64,000 nucleotides of DNA from Puccinia triticina (taxonomy: Eukaryota; Basidiomycota; Pucciniomycetes; Pucciniales; Pucciniaceae), in NCBI RefSeq assembly GCF_026914185.1, contig NC_070575.1, positions 372,001 to 436,000 of the forward strand. The letters run 5' to 3'. Both the position numbers and the translations under genes were made by a program. This document shows positions 1 through 8,930 of this stretch, one piece after another; position 1 is the stretch's first letter, and the number at the start of each line of letters is the position of its first letter. Below the pieces are notes generated by a model that saw only the letters and a list, made by a program, of their open reading frames with translations, ran no database searches and was not told the DNA's origin.

Positions 1-1266
1 TACTCGCAAAGAAGCGTCGCACAATCCAGCCACGGAAAGAAGGGGTTCGTGGAGAGTGGGGATGACCAGGGTTCTGATGGCTTTGGAAACGGCCAGAGGA
101 AGGGTAGAGTAACCTTTGTGAGTGGCCGACACGACAGAGTTGTCTGCAAGGCGGACCGGAGTAGATGTGACCCTGAGTTGAGTGACATCGTCGGAGTATG
201 GGGTCATGCTCATCGAGCACCCGGAGTCGATGTTGGCATCGACCGACGTTTGGAGGGCTGTGACGGGAGTGAGGAAGTCGGTAGCCGTGCCAGCGTACGC
301 GGATTCGGATTGGTCTGACTCGTAGGATGAGTCACTGCCAAGTTCAACGACAGTGGTGAGACCGGCCTTGGCAGCCGGTTTGGGTGTTGGACGGTTTCGT
401 CCAGAGGTGGGACGTTTGTCCCTGGAAGAGCCTTTGTCAGAGTCCGAGCGACTACTTTGATCGGTGTTAGACCTGCGGCCGCGTTGGTGATCATTCAAGA
501 CCCTAGCCGCACTTTTACAGGCCGATAGCTCATGACCCTTAATGCGACAGAATGAGCAGAATAGAGACTTGTTGAAGGGAGGTCGGGTCCTGGTGTTCGA
601 AGAGGTTCTCGATTGGGCAGCCGAGACGGAGACGGCGCCTTCGACTCGAGCTTTGCGACGAAGGGACTCTGCCTTGAGAGCTGCGACAATGCGAGCCGAG
701 GTAACGTTCTCCTCGTTCATCATGGCGGACACACAGTGCAGCCAGTCGACGGGGAGAGATCCCAAGAGGGCAGCTGCATGGATGTCGTCCACAGTGAGAG
801 GTTTCTCGGCGGTGACGAGGGAGTTGAGTCGCTCGGCGCATACCGCCATCTCCTTGATGTGGGAGTCGATGTCATCTTCAGTCAAACGAAGAAGGACTAG
901 CTTGCAGAGCCAGTAGATTCGGCCTCCCGCGGTGGAGTCCAGATGAGCCTCGTGAAGAGCGTCCCACATCCCTTTTGCATCGTCGGGATACGCTTGGATA
1001 AGACGAAGGTTGTCTTGGTGAATGGTTCGGACGATGAAGGAACAAACGTCGGCGTTGTCCTTGGCCCATTTGGCGTTACGATCTTTGGGCTTGACTTCCT
1101 TGAGGAGATAGCCGAGACTGATAGAGTTCAGGTGGACTTTGACGACGAAACTCCATTTGAGATAATTGGAGTCGGCCTCCGGAGCCTGAAGCTGAGGAAT
1201 TCCAGTGACCCGAAGTGACGAGTTGTCCGACGAGTCTGGAACGTTGAATTGAGCTTGTTCGGCCAT
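1..1266 (-). CDS. Ty1/copia Gag and protease, N-terminal part (runs off the window)
   Basis: One uninterrupted frame of 422 codons starts with ATG at 1266 and is still open at base 1. It begins MAEQAQFNVPD and has the layout of copia Gag: an N-terminal retrotransposon capsid region (about residues 20-200), a basic linker, a zinc knuckle of the form CX2CX4HX4C (C-S-F-C at about residue 237), a Ser/Arg-rich linker, then the aspartic protease motif DSGCSMSM at about residue 347. In this family Gag packages the RNA and the protease cleaves the Gag-Pol polyprotein; integrase and reverse transcriptase should lie beyond base 1. The frame has no stop, so this copy may be young. The LTR lies just upstream of the start (1319-1699). 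Family assignment is from motif order. Confidence 0.85.
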   Translation of the reverse strand, partial: MAEQAQFNVPDSSDNSSLRVTGIPQLQAPEADSNYLKWSFVVKVHLNSISLGYLLKEVKPKDRNAKWAKDNADVCSFIVRTIHQDNLRLIQAYPDDAKGMWDALHEAHLDSTAGGRIYWLCKLVLLRLTEDDIDSHIKEMAVCAERLNSLVTAEKPLTVDDIHAAALLGSLPVDWLHCVSAMMNEENVTSARIVAALKAESLRRKARVEGAVSVSAAQSRTSSNTRTRPPFNKSLFCSFCRIKGHELSACKSAARVLNDHQRGRRSNTDQSSRSDSDKGSSRDKRPTSGRNRPTPKPAAKAGLTTVVELGSDSSYESDQSESAYAGTATDFLTPVTALQTSVDANIDSGCSMSMTPYSDDVTQLRVTSTPVRLADNSVVSATHKGYSTLPLAVSKAIRTLVIPTLHEPLLSVAGLCDASLRV

Positions 1267-1318
1267 GATGACCGAGTTCGTTTCGTAGAGTGTAACGAAG
1301 AGGGGTTTTTGATCCTTA

Positions 1319-1699
1319 TGTTGGGGGGAACACACTATTTTCCGAGTGTTTTACGTGCTGGAGGTTGCGCTTGACTAGGAAGAGCAACTGGGACTCATAA
1401 CCTGATGAAATAAATGGGACTGAAGCAGCAGACACGAGTATGGTGAGTGTGTTGGAAAGGATATTGATTTCATATGAGACAACTATACAGAGAAATATAG
1501 AGAGATGAAACTTACCTGAAGCAGCAGACACGAGTATGGTGAGTGTGTTGGAAAGGATGAGGAAAGCCTTTCCAACGTCTGCTACTCCAGGTTATGTAGT
1601 CGAGCGGAAACAAAGAAACAATGTGACAGGCGTGTGACATGAGATGAGCGGATGAGAAATGAAGATCGAAGCAGACAACCAGATGAGCCAACCTCAACA
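1319..1699 (-). repeat. LTR of the copia element
   Basis: The segment begins TGTTGGGG and ends CCTCAACA, so it has TGTTG/CAACA inverted ends as copia LTRs do. It sits directly upstream of the Gag frame, separated by a 52-base leader. It contains a 43-bp direct duplication (1420-1462 and 1517-1559). The second LTR lies outside the window, so the target-site duplication cannot be checked. Confidence 0.65.
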
Positions 1700-1824
1700 C
1701 TCTTGATGATTGATGACTGTTTCCATCCGGTTCATTGAGAGGATTACTCAATCCCCTCAATGACCGGGTGTGCTTTGGTCACCAAGAGGTGTTTCTCATC
1801 ACAATGACCGGGTTTGTTCTGGTC
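1700..1824. repeat. CTCGATGACC-type palindromic minisatellite, piece 1
   Basis: Alternating copies of a tcattgag / ctcaatgaccgg word with 12-20 base spacers. It continues at 2180-2300 on the other side of two tRNA-like cassettes, which suggests these cassettes were inserted into or arose within the array. The same word family recurs at 12, 16, 17-18, 37 and 57-58 kb. Confidence 0.6.
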
Positions 1825-1954
1825 TGTAGAGGTAGTATATGTTGGTACACCTCACACCTGTGGATATAGCTCAATGGTAGAGCAACCCAGCATGCATCAG
1901 GGAGGTGCGGGTTCGATTCCCCCTGTCCGCACTATTCCTTTTACTCGCTCTACA
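1825..1954 (+). mobile_element. tRNA-like SINE cassette, copy 1
   Basis: A 130-bp unit bounded by TGTAGAG and CTCTACA. Bases 1860-1931 fold as a tRNA: acceptor GTGGATA pairs with TGTCCGC (wobbles allowed), the D arm is GCTC/GAGC, box A is tagctcaatgg, box B is GGTTCGATTCC, and the anticodon loop CATGCAT would give TGC (Ala). The T stem and anticodon stem have mismatches, so this is probably a tRNA-derived repeat and not a working tRNA gene. A 27-bp tail after the unit (atgagcccagcgctatagg...) is shared with copy 3. Confidence 0.65.
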
Positions 1955-2049
1955 GGATATGAGCCCAGCGCTATAGGCAGCTGCGTACCTGGGATGAGCC
2001 TCTGGGAGGATTGGTGGGCTCTGTCACCGGTGTAGGTGTACAGGGGGTG

Positions 2050-2179
2050 TGTAGAGGTAGTATATGTTGGTACACCTCACACCTGTGGATATAGCTCAAT
2101 GGTAGAGCAACCCAGCATGCATCGGGGAGATGTGGGTTTGATTCCCCCTGTCTGCACTATTCCTTTTACTCGCTCTACA
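2050..2179 (+). mobile_element. tRNA-like SINE cassette, copy 2
   Basis: Same 130-bp unit as at 1825, from TGTAGAG to CTCTACA, lying in direct orientation 95 bases after copy 1. Box A and the anticodon loop CATGCAT are kept; box B has decayed to GGTTTGATTCC. The exact unit length match (130 bp) supports a defined element. Confidence 0.65.
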
Positions 2180-2300
2180 TGGTCATTGAGAGGTTTGTTT
2201 ACTGCTCTCAATGACTGGGACTGTTCTGTTCATCAAGAGGTGTGTTCTCTCAATGACCGCAACTGTTCCAGCCATCAAAAGGTGTACTTTCCCCTCAATT
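2180..2300. repeat. CTCGATGACC-type palindromic minisatellite, piece 2
   Basis: Continuation of the array at 1700-1824: ggtcattgagagg, ctcaatgactggg, catcaagaggtg, ctcaatgaccgc. The two pieces flank the pair of tRNA-like cassettes. Confidence 0.55.
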
Positions 2301-2682
2301 TTACCAGTCAGACAGGCACCCTTTTTCTAGCAAAACTGAACACCCACATCCACTGAAAGCTACCCGCCTGCGGGTTATGGGTACCTTTCAATGGGTACCA
2401 ATGGCCATCTCTAGAATGGGTGCAGGATTTAGTCCATGCTGCCCAGAAAATTTTATTTTATTTTTTTCAATATGATATTTAACCATTAATTTTATCTGTT
2501 TTTTTTTTTTTTTGATACAATGCATTATGCAATACATCAACAGTTTTTGGTATTGAAAACACTGCTAGGCGGGTTGTATAGGCTACAATCCCCCACAACA
2601 GAGTTGACTCAGGGTGACTGATATAATATTGATCTCCCACACCAATATCATATTGGAAAGGCTCACTGATACATTATCCTTT
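2301..2682. other. AT-rich spacer with one arm of an interrupted TIR element
   Basis: No gene is seen. A poly-T run lies near 2500-2513. Bases about 2585-2680 (caatcccccacaacagag onward) resemble the reverse complement of 5905-6010 on the far side of the gypsy element, so they appear to be the left arm of a TIR element split by the gypsy insertion. Confidence 0.4.
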
Positions 2683-3290
2683 TGTTATGAGCCATAGTGT
2701 GGGCTCCGGGTGTAAACCGGTTGGGTTTGGGTTTCAAAACAGGGCCCAAACCCAGCACAACATTTAGCCTGGGTTGGGTTGGGTCAGGGCAGATTTGAAA
2801 ATATTTTGCCCAAACCCAACCCAACATCATACTATTTCAGGGTTGGTTTGGTTTGGGTCTTGGGTTGACCCAACCTACTAAGCACCAAAAACCCCCAACT
2901 TGACTGTTGGAGGCGTCTTAGTTGGGTTGCAGGCTGACCCAATTAGAAAATAGGCTGCCCAAACTTAACCCAATGATTTTACAAGTTGGGTTGGGTTGGG
3001 TTTGGGTCTTTTCATTTTCTTTAAGAAAGTGCCCAAACCCAACCCAAAACCCAACAGGTCTTGGGTAAATTTCCGGTTGTACCAACTCATTTACACCCTT
3101 AGTATGGGCTCTGCAGTGCAGGCTCTCTGTAAATAGCTCACACACACATTTCACAGACCACACTCTCAAGGTTTGAGATTCTGAAGATCCAGACTGCTTC
3201 CTCAACCTGATATTTACCAACTAGGATCCAGAAGCCCCAGAACACCAATACTTAGATATCATCTTCCTCTCAACGGACCTGACCATACTA
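2683..3290 (+). repeat. 5' LTR of decayed gypsy element, split by a MITE
   Basis: Begins TGTTATGAGCCATAG and ends near gaccatacta, matching the start (TGTTAGAGCCATAG) and end (gaccataaca) of the 183-bp LTR at 5716-5898. The copy is interrupted by a 397-bp hAT-like MITE (2705-3101), leaving about 210 bp of LTR. Flanking CTTT on both sides of the whole element is a possible target-site duplication. Confidence 0.6.
2705..3101. mobile_element. hAT-like MITE with (CCCAA)n-type interior
   Basis: 397-bp insertion in the gypsy LTR. Terminal repeats are GGGTGTAAACC on the left and TTTACACCCTTA on the right. The flanks GTGTGGGC (2697-2704) and GTATGGGC (3102-3109) form an 8-bp target-site duplication with one mismatch, as expected of hAT elements. 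The interior is almost entirely degenerate CCCAACCCAA / TTGGGTTGGG in both orientations. It has no coding capacity and is not telomeric DNA. Confidence 0.75.
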
Positions 3291-3336
3291 TGTTGCAGGA
3301 TCTACATCACAGAGACAAAGATATTGAAACAAACAG

Positions 3337-3466
3337 TGTAGAGGTAGCACATGTTGGTACACCTCACACCTGTGGATATAGCTCAATGGTAGAGCAACCC
3401 AGCATGAATTGGGGAGATGCGGGTTCAATCCCCCCTGTATGCACTATTCCTTTTACTTGCTCTACA
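3337..3466 (+). mobile_element. tRNA-like SINE cassette, copy 3
   Basis: 130-bp unit TGTAGAG...CTCTACA inside the leader of the gypsy element, shortly after its 5' LTR. Anticodon loop is CATGAAT, so the anticodon has drifted. The 27-bp tail seen after copy 1 also follows this copy. Confidence 0.6.
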
Positions 3467-3492
3467 GGTTATGAGCGCAGCGCTATAGGCAG

Positions 3493-3621
3493 CTAGAGTG
3501 ATTAGAATGAATAGTGCAGAAAGGGGGAATCAAACCCACATCTCCCCAATGCATGCTGGGTTGCGCTACCATTGAGCTATATCCACAGGTGTGAGGTGTA
3601 CCAACATATACTACCTCTACA
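3493..3621 (-). mobile_element. tRNA-like SINE cassette, copy 4
   Basis: Inverted copy of the same unit, starting TGTAGAG at 3621 on the minus strand. The far end is decayed (ctagagtg). Copies 3 and 4 face each other 26 bases apart and would form a hairpin of about 130 bp in a transcript. Confidence 0.6.
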
Positions 3622-3639
3622 AACAGAACACCAGAAACC

Positions 3640-5550
3640 AGATTTCTCCACCCCAAAAAATCAGCTATCATTTGATCACAGATCTCACTGAATCCCACTT
3701 GTGTGACAGCATACTGACAGTGGTTGACTGCCTGAAGAAGATCATGCATTTCATCCCTTGCAGAATGTCCATGAATGTGGGGCAGTTGGAGCCTGGATGC
3801 CCTGATGGCAGAGCATGTCTGGAAGCTCCATGGCACTCCAAAGACTGTTATCTCTGATCATGGCAGTGTTTTCATCTCACAGATCGACTGTGAGCTGGAC
3901 AAACGCCTGACAATCCAGCTCCATCTAAGAACTGGTGGAAAGTTAGAAATCACCTACAAAGTGGTGTAGCAGTACCTCTTCCAATTTGTGTGTTACCGCC
4001 AGGATAACTGGGAACCACTCCTTCCAAGGGCAGAGCTTGCATAAAACAACAATGATCACATGTTGACCAGAGTGTCCCCATTCAAGGCTCATTACAGATT
4101 TGATCTGTCATAGAGCAGAGTTCCATTGGCAGAGCAGTGTGTTCCCGCTGTGGCAGAACAGCTACAACAACTAGTGGAGGTTCAGGCAGAGCTCATGCAC
4201 CATATACAGGCAGCGCAGAAGGAGATGAAGGACCAATTCAACAGGAACGTGAGGGAAAACCTGGAATGGAACATTAGGACGGTTCACGTAGGGCCAAAAT
4301 CAGCAAGACCAAAATAAAGTTTATCCCATGGTCCCAGACAATTTGGCTGGGAAGGCTGGCTGATTTATAACATCAGTAGGCTTAAAAAATCCCTACATGA
4401 ACCATCCTATTGGAGACAAAGTATGGCTGGACAGACACAATATTTTGACAAACCACCCCAGCTCCAAGCTGCACCAATTTTGGCTAGGACCTTTCCCCAT
4501 TGCTATGAGAATCTCCAAATCTGCTGTAGAAATCAAGGTTGTTGACAGTAAGAAATGTCTGTGTCTCCCTTCATTAAAGATGTTTTGTCCGGGATCAATT
4601 GATTATCAATGATGTCCGCTCCACACTGATATGTTTTGCTAATATTCAGCGCTTGGAAATGAGCCTGATCTTTAGTGTAATGAGCTGCAAGTAGTGAAGC
4701 TCTGCAATCTGGAAGCACAAAACTGCAATAGCAAGTAAGCAATAAGGGTCACATCAAACTCTTCCAACAATCTATAACCATCTGTAAGTGAAGTACAATG
4801 ATTCAGTAGTAAGTAAGATGATGAAAAATGAAATAGAAGAGAACCCGTGAACTCTTCTCCCCCCTCTCCTCCACACTCATTTGCTTTCATTCCCACCTGA
4901 CCTCTCACACCCTCTGTCTAGCCCCCAGTGGTCAGTCTCTTGCTAGCGCCTCCACCTGCTGGTGGATCCGGCTTCAGCTGCCCTGGCTTGCCTGCTACTG
5001 CGCTGCTGCTACCAGTCCATGCTTTCAATTGGCCGCAATCCAGATCTTGCCCTCTGCCCCAGTCCAACCTTGCAAAGTCTGTGCTTCCCGTGTGTGTGAC
5101 TTTTTGTCTGCTTTTAGTCATGCTTTCTGACATCATTCTCAGTGCTTATATCACCAAATGCACAGTGAGCTCAGCTGTGTGTGCATTCCGGCCCATGATA
5201 TTTCCAAGCAGACATTCTATGAAACTTGCCTATACAAACCACCACACCGCATACAAACTGAATCTTCTACTCTCAATGCAGGGAATACACCCAGTGTTTC
5301 ATGTGTCTGTACTCCAAAAAAATAAGCCCAACAAAATGGTGCAGTGGTGGAGGTGGACCCAGGAACAGGTAACTGTGGAATGCAGAGACAAATGGGAGGT
5401 GGGGGAGGTGCTGGAATGTGGGAGGAGAGGGAGGAAACTTCAATACTTTGTCAGCTGGAAGGGATTTGAACTGGAGGGGTGAGAACCGGCAGCAACCCTG
5501 AAGAAATGTGGAGACCTATTGGCAGAATTCTACAGTAAATTTTCAGAGCC
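3640..5550 (+). pseudogene. Ty3/gypsy chromovirus pol remnant (integrase and chromodomain)
   Basis: Broken pieces in collinear order. Around 3660-3765 is the start of the integrase core (ITDLTESHLCDSILTVVDCL). At 3775-3900 comes HVWKLHGTPKTVISDHGSVF, which holds the second integrase aspartate. At 4126-4260 is a helical segment, AVAEQLQQLVEVQAELM. Near 4420-4520 is the GDKVWLDRHNI...WLGPFPI stretch typical of the chromovirus integrase C-terminus. At about 5250-5480 come YKLNLLLSMQGIHPVFHVSV and a chromodomain-like end (LQYFVSWKGFE). Stops and frameshifts interrupt it, and about 720 bp of unrelated sequence (near 4524-5250) splits the integrase C-terminus. Reverse transcriptase and Gag are missing. 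The element is dead. Chromodomains in this family guide integration to marked chromatin. Confidence 0.75.
4524..5250. repeat. Unidentified insertion in the gypsy integrase
   Basis: The integrase text breaks after ISKSA at about 4523 and resumes at YKL at about 5250. The inserted 720 bases include a pyrimidine-rich stretch (4850-5110) with no recognisable transposon ends or coding region. Its identity is unknown. Confidence 0.4.
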
Positions 5551-5715
5551 AAACACCAACAGAAACAGAGAAGAAAGTGAGAGGGCAAGCTTTGTCCCGC
5601 TGGGTTGCCAAAACTGCCCAGGGACAGAATGTAGAGCCAAAAGAGGAGGATTTTTCATTTATTTTCATTGATTAAAACAGAAAAAGGGGAGGCTTGGGCA
5701 TTAAATGGGTGATGA

Positions 5716-5898
5716 TGTTAGAGCCATAGCACCGGCTCTCATGTACATAGCTTACACATACATTGGACCAACTCTCAGGGTTGTGAGTCTGAAGATTGAG
5801 ACTGCTTTGTCATCCTGCAATCTACCAATTAGGTTACAGAGACCCCAGAACCCCAATACTTAGATCTCATCTTCCTCTCCACAGAACTGACCATAACA
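5716..5898 (+). repeat. 3' LTR of the gypsy element
   Basis: 183 bp from TGTTAGAG to CCATAACA, with TGTTA/TAACA inverted ends. It matches the two halves of the disrupted 5' LTR. The internal domain ends just upstream with a purine-rich agaaaaaggggaggcttggg tract, a plausible polypurine tract. Confidence 0.7.
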
Positions 5899-6612
5899 CT
5901 TTTCATTCTAATGTATTGGTAGGCCCTGCCAACATAAGATTGGTCTGTAAGACCAAAATCATGTTGGTCACCCCTGGTTGACCGTCCTGTGGGGGGTTCC
6001 AACCAATAAAAAATCAATAAAATATGGTGTATTGGCCAATACCAGTATTGTATCATATTTTTTTCACTGTTGTCCCAAGCCAACCCAAGAGTAGATATAT
6101 TACACAGCTGAAATGGAAGAGAAGTGGCAGGTGAGTCTTGAGGGATGCAACACAGCAACTGTTGCTGAAGGTACATCTCTTGTTGTCTATTGAGTGTTAA
6201 CAAAAAGGCAAAGATTGTGGAACTTAAATGAGCTTAAATAAAAAGAGGATGGTGAAGAATAGCACAAAAAACATCAGTAGTTTTTTTCAGCACTTTGTCA
6301 GTCAGGACAATCCCTGTGGTCTTTTTATACTTTCTCTGCTTGACAATATGGAAAACAATTTGTTGGGTTAATTTGCAACATGTACACCGCATGACTTCCT
6401 GTATCCTAATTGGCTAGATTTAGCGGGAGGCACTCAACCATGTATGTTGGTGAAAACTTGATCTTGGTCAATTTTCAACAGCCAGTAAGGTTTAACCTTT
6501 CCCTCTAGATCTAGCTTTTTAGCCCACGGAAAGTCATCCACTTAACAGCAAGTTGAGTGCACTCATCATGTGTCCCCTGCAAAAAAACAAGTGAAATAAC
6601 ATCAGGTATAAT
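5899..6612. other. Non-coding spacer
   Basis: Bases 5905-6010 form the right arm of the TIR element interrupted by the gypsy insertion. A short inverted repeat, tattggccaata, lies near 6033. No gene is seen. Confidence 0.35.
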
Positions 6613-6741
6613 GGAGGACTTCCTGCCGATCTGGAAACCCAGATTTTCCCAGATTTCGCAGGGAAATCTGGGAAGATCGAGCCCAGATTTCCCCGCAAAA
6701 TCTGGAAAAATCTGGGTTCCCAGATTGACGGGAAGTCCTCC
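6613..6741. mobile_element. Harbinger-like MITE, copy 1
   Basis: 129 bp with terminal repeats GGAGGACTTCC... and ...GGAAGTCCTCC, flanked by a 3-bp direct repeat AAT on each side. The interior is built from palindromic variants of CCCAGATTTCC / GGAAATCTGGG. A second member with a different 3-bp duplication is at 56791-56959. The 3-bp duplication suggests PIF/Harbinger or CACTA mobilisation; no transposase is present. Confidence 0.75.
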
Positions 6742-8930
6742 AATGTATTCAAACTATCTTTCAGGATTCAGCAACCAGCTGGATGGTGTTTTGCTACATG
6801 TTCCAAATGGCTAGCTGCAAAATTTCTCTAGTACCTTCCCATAATGACCCCCTTGGGGACAGAGGGTTTGGAATCTAGAACTCGTGTGGTCGTTTGGATC
6901 ATCTTTATTGAGTTTTCTGAATTTATGGCTCGCTTACCCCCGGTGTCCCCGATTCCCCGTGGGACGCGCAGTGACCAGTCCTTCGGTGAAAATTCCAGTT
7001 CCTACAGTGTGTACAGGATCTGATTCCTCAGAATCTGTGGTTAATCCGCCTTCACTGCTGCATGCGTACTGCGTGTATGTATGTACATGGACTTCCCTCA
7101 GCCATCCCCCTTTAATATTCACCCTATGGGCTTTGGTTTGGTCTTGTTTTGAATCTCTACGGCTGCATACATACATACACCTTCTGTCTTGTTGTTGTTG
7201 ACATTCAACAGACTCTTGTTGTTTGAGTTTTTCCCCTGTACGCTGTACCCAAAAATTCTCCCTGTACTGTACCCAGTACGTCAAGTACTGTTTTGTGTAG
7301 TTTTCTCAGGCGCTGTTTTGCCATTAATTCTACATTTGAAATCCCTTTTTTCTTTTTTTCTCTGCTGAGATCTGATCTCACTATACACACTTTCCCCTTA
7401 ATCTGTCTCCCCGCCTCCCTGTGCCCGCCCGTTCTCCCGAGCCTCGCGAGACCACAAAACCCATCCTCGTCAGTCTCTCCCGTCCATCGCCCCACTCAAT
7501 TCGGCTTGTTTTCCCCCTTCTCCCATCGCGTTTCTCTCCACAACCCTTCCACCAATCGAACCTCAGCCAGCGTAGCAGTACATACAGAGATAGAACCCCA
7601 CCGTAAACACAATAAAAACACAAAAAAACAGACTTTATCTTATCCAGCAGATTTCGCTAGAACATTCTTAACACTCTACCACCAGACCCTTCGTCACGTA
7701 GTCCTTGTACTTTCTATACTCGCCGTCATTTACCAGTCGATCGATCTCTGAAGCTTCCGTCTTCATCCTCCCGAAAACCCCACAAAACAAAACATTCTCT
7801 CCTTCCGGAGTCTTTCCTTTATATTTTTTCCAGTTGACCCCCTTCTGCCTGTGAACGACCTTCCCCACCTACTAGCCCTTCCAGCGCTACGCTATTCTTT
7901 GTGCACCATATCCCAACTTGTATGCTATCCGCTTCTCGAGGCTAGACCTTCTATAATAATCTATTTCCACTTTGTCGTTTGTCTACTGCCCCTCGCTCCC
8001 CGTAGCAAGCATCACTAACTGAAACTCTTTATTATACGTCGCCCTTTTCTTTCTATCATCTTTTCGCAACACCCCAAACGACACCCCAGACCATAAAAAG
8101 AACCAATACACTACTCCAAGCCCATCGCTTTCCGAGACACTCGAGTGCTCCGAATCCAGACCAATCGCTTTTCCCTTGGTATCAGAATCGGCTCAGTTCC
8201 TCCAGCTTATTAACCGATCGATCGTATCAACAGCCCTCGAGCTCAATAGGCTTCTTCCCGTCTGGTTACCCCAATGTACGTCGTTCGTCTTGACATCATC
8301 GTCCATACCTCTTTATTACAACCAACAAAACAATACTAGATACATACACACACATTGTTATTCATGATGAAGCAATGGCTCGAACGCCATCCGGACTGAA
8401 TCAGTTCTTAGCCCCTACGCCCGAGTCTGACTACTATTGCCTTCGCCACAGTCCAGCATAACTTTATTGCACTCGGTAGTCCAGTCCACTAGTGCGAGAA
8501 ACAGTCCGAGCCTGGCTGGCCTCACTCAGTCCTCGCAACCCAACCCAGCCTTGCAACCGATCTTCACAGCCGAACATCCCCACCTCAATCCTTAAAGTTC
8601 CCAGACTCGCCCCAACTCCGATTACTCCTCGCCACACCCACCAGCCCTATTCTATTCACCTCTACCAACCTCCTTCTCCTCCCCCCTTTTTACCCGGCCT
8701 ATCTAGTTTATCTCAAAATATCACTTCAAGCTGTTCAAACTGTCCCATCTTCACCACCAACACTCACTCACCTCTTTCACCTTGGTCTGACCCTTTTAGA
8801 AGTTCTATCTATTTCACCTTTTATTTCCGTTCTCTTTGCTGTCCATTTTTTGCCACCTCGCCTGTTACTCTTGACTCGATTGTCACCCCGTCACCTTAGC
8901 ACCTGATCAACCTTCAAGCTCAGTCCGACA
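6742..8930 (+). promoter_or_regulatory. Long pyrimidine-rich upstream region and 5' leader of the 8931 gene
   Basis: From about 7200 to the start codon the plus strand is strongly C/T-rich with runs of TTTC, CCC and CTTC, and has no convincing coding region. Such tracts mark fungal core promoters and leaders. Several upstream ATGs occur, so if the region is transcribed the leader would carry upstream reading frames. The transcription start cannot be placed from the sequence; a leader intron is possible. Confidence 0.45.

Noticed and set aside
1860..1931. Functional tRNA-Ala gene
   Set aside because: Stem mismatches in the anticodon and T arms, drift between copies and fixed 130-bp flanks favour a tRNA-derived repeat.
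2705..3101. Telomere-like TTGGG repeats
   Set aside because: The repeats are degenerate, occur in both orientations and are bounded by TIRs with an 8-bp target duplication, so this is a MITE.
4928..5482. 184-codon plus-strand frame as a separate gene
   Set aside because: Its second half is gypsy integrase/chromodomain text and its first half is the unidentified insertion; it is a chance join.
7293..7751. 152-codon frame upstream of the Q-rich gene
   Set aside because: Composition simply reflects the C/T-rich tract; no domain, no splice context and no codon bias.
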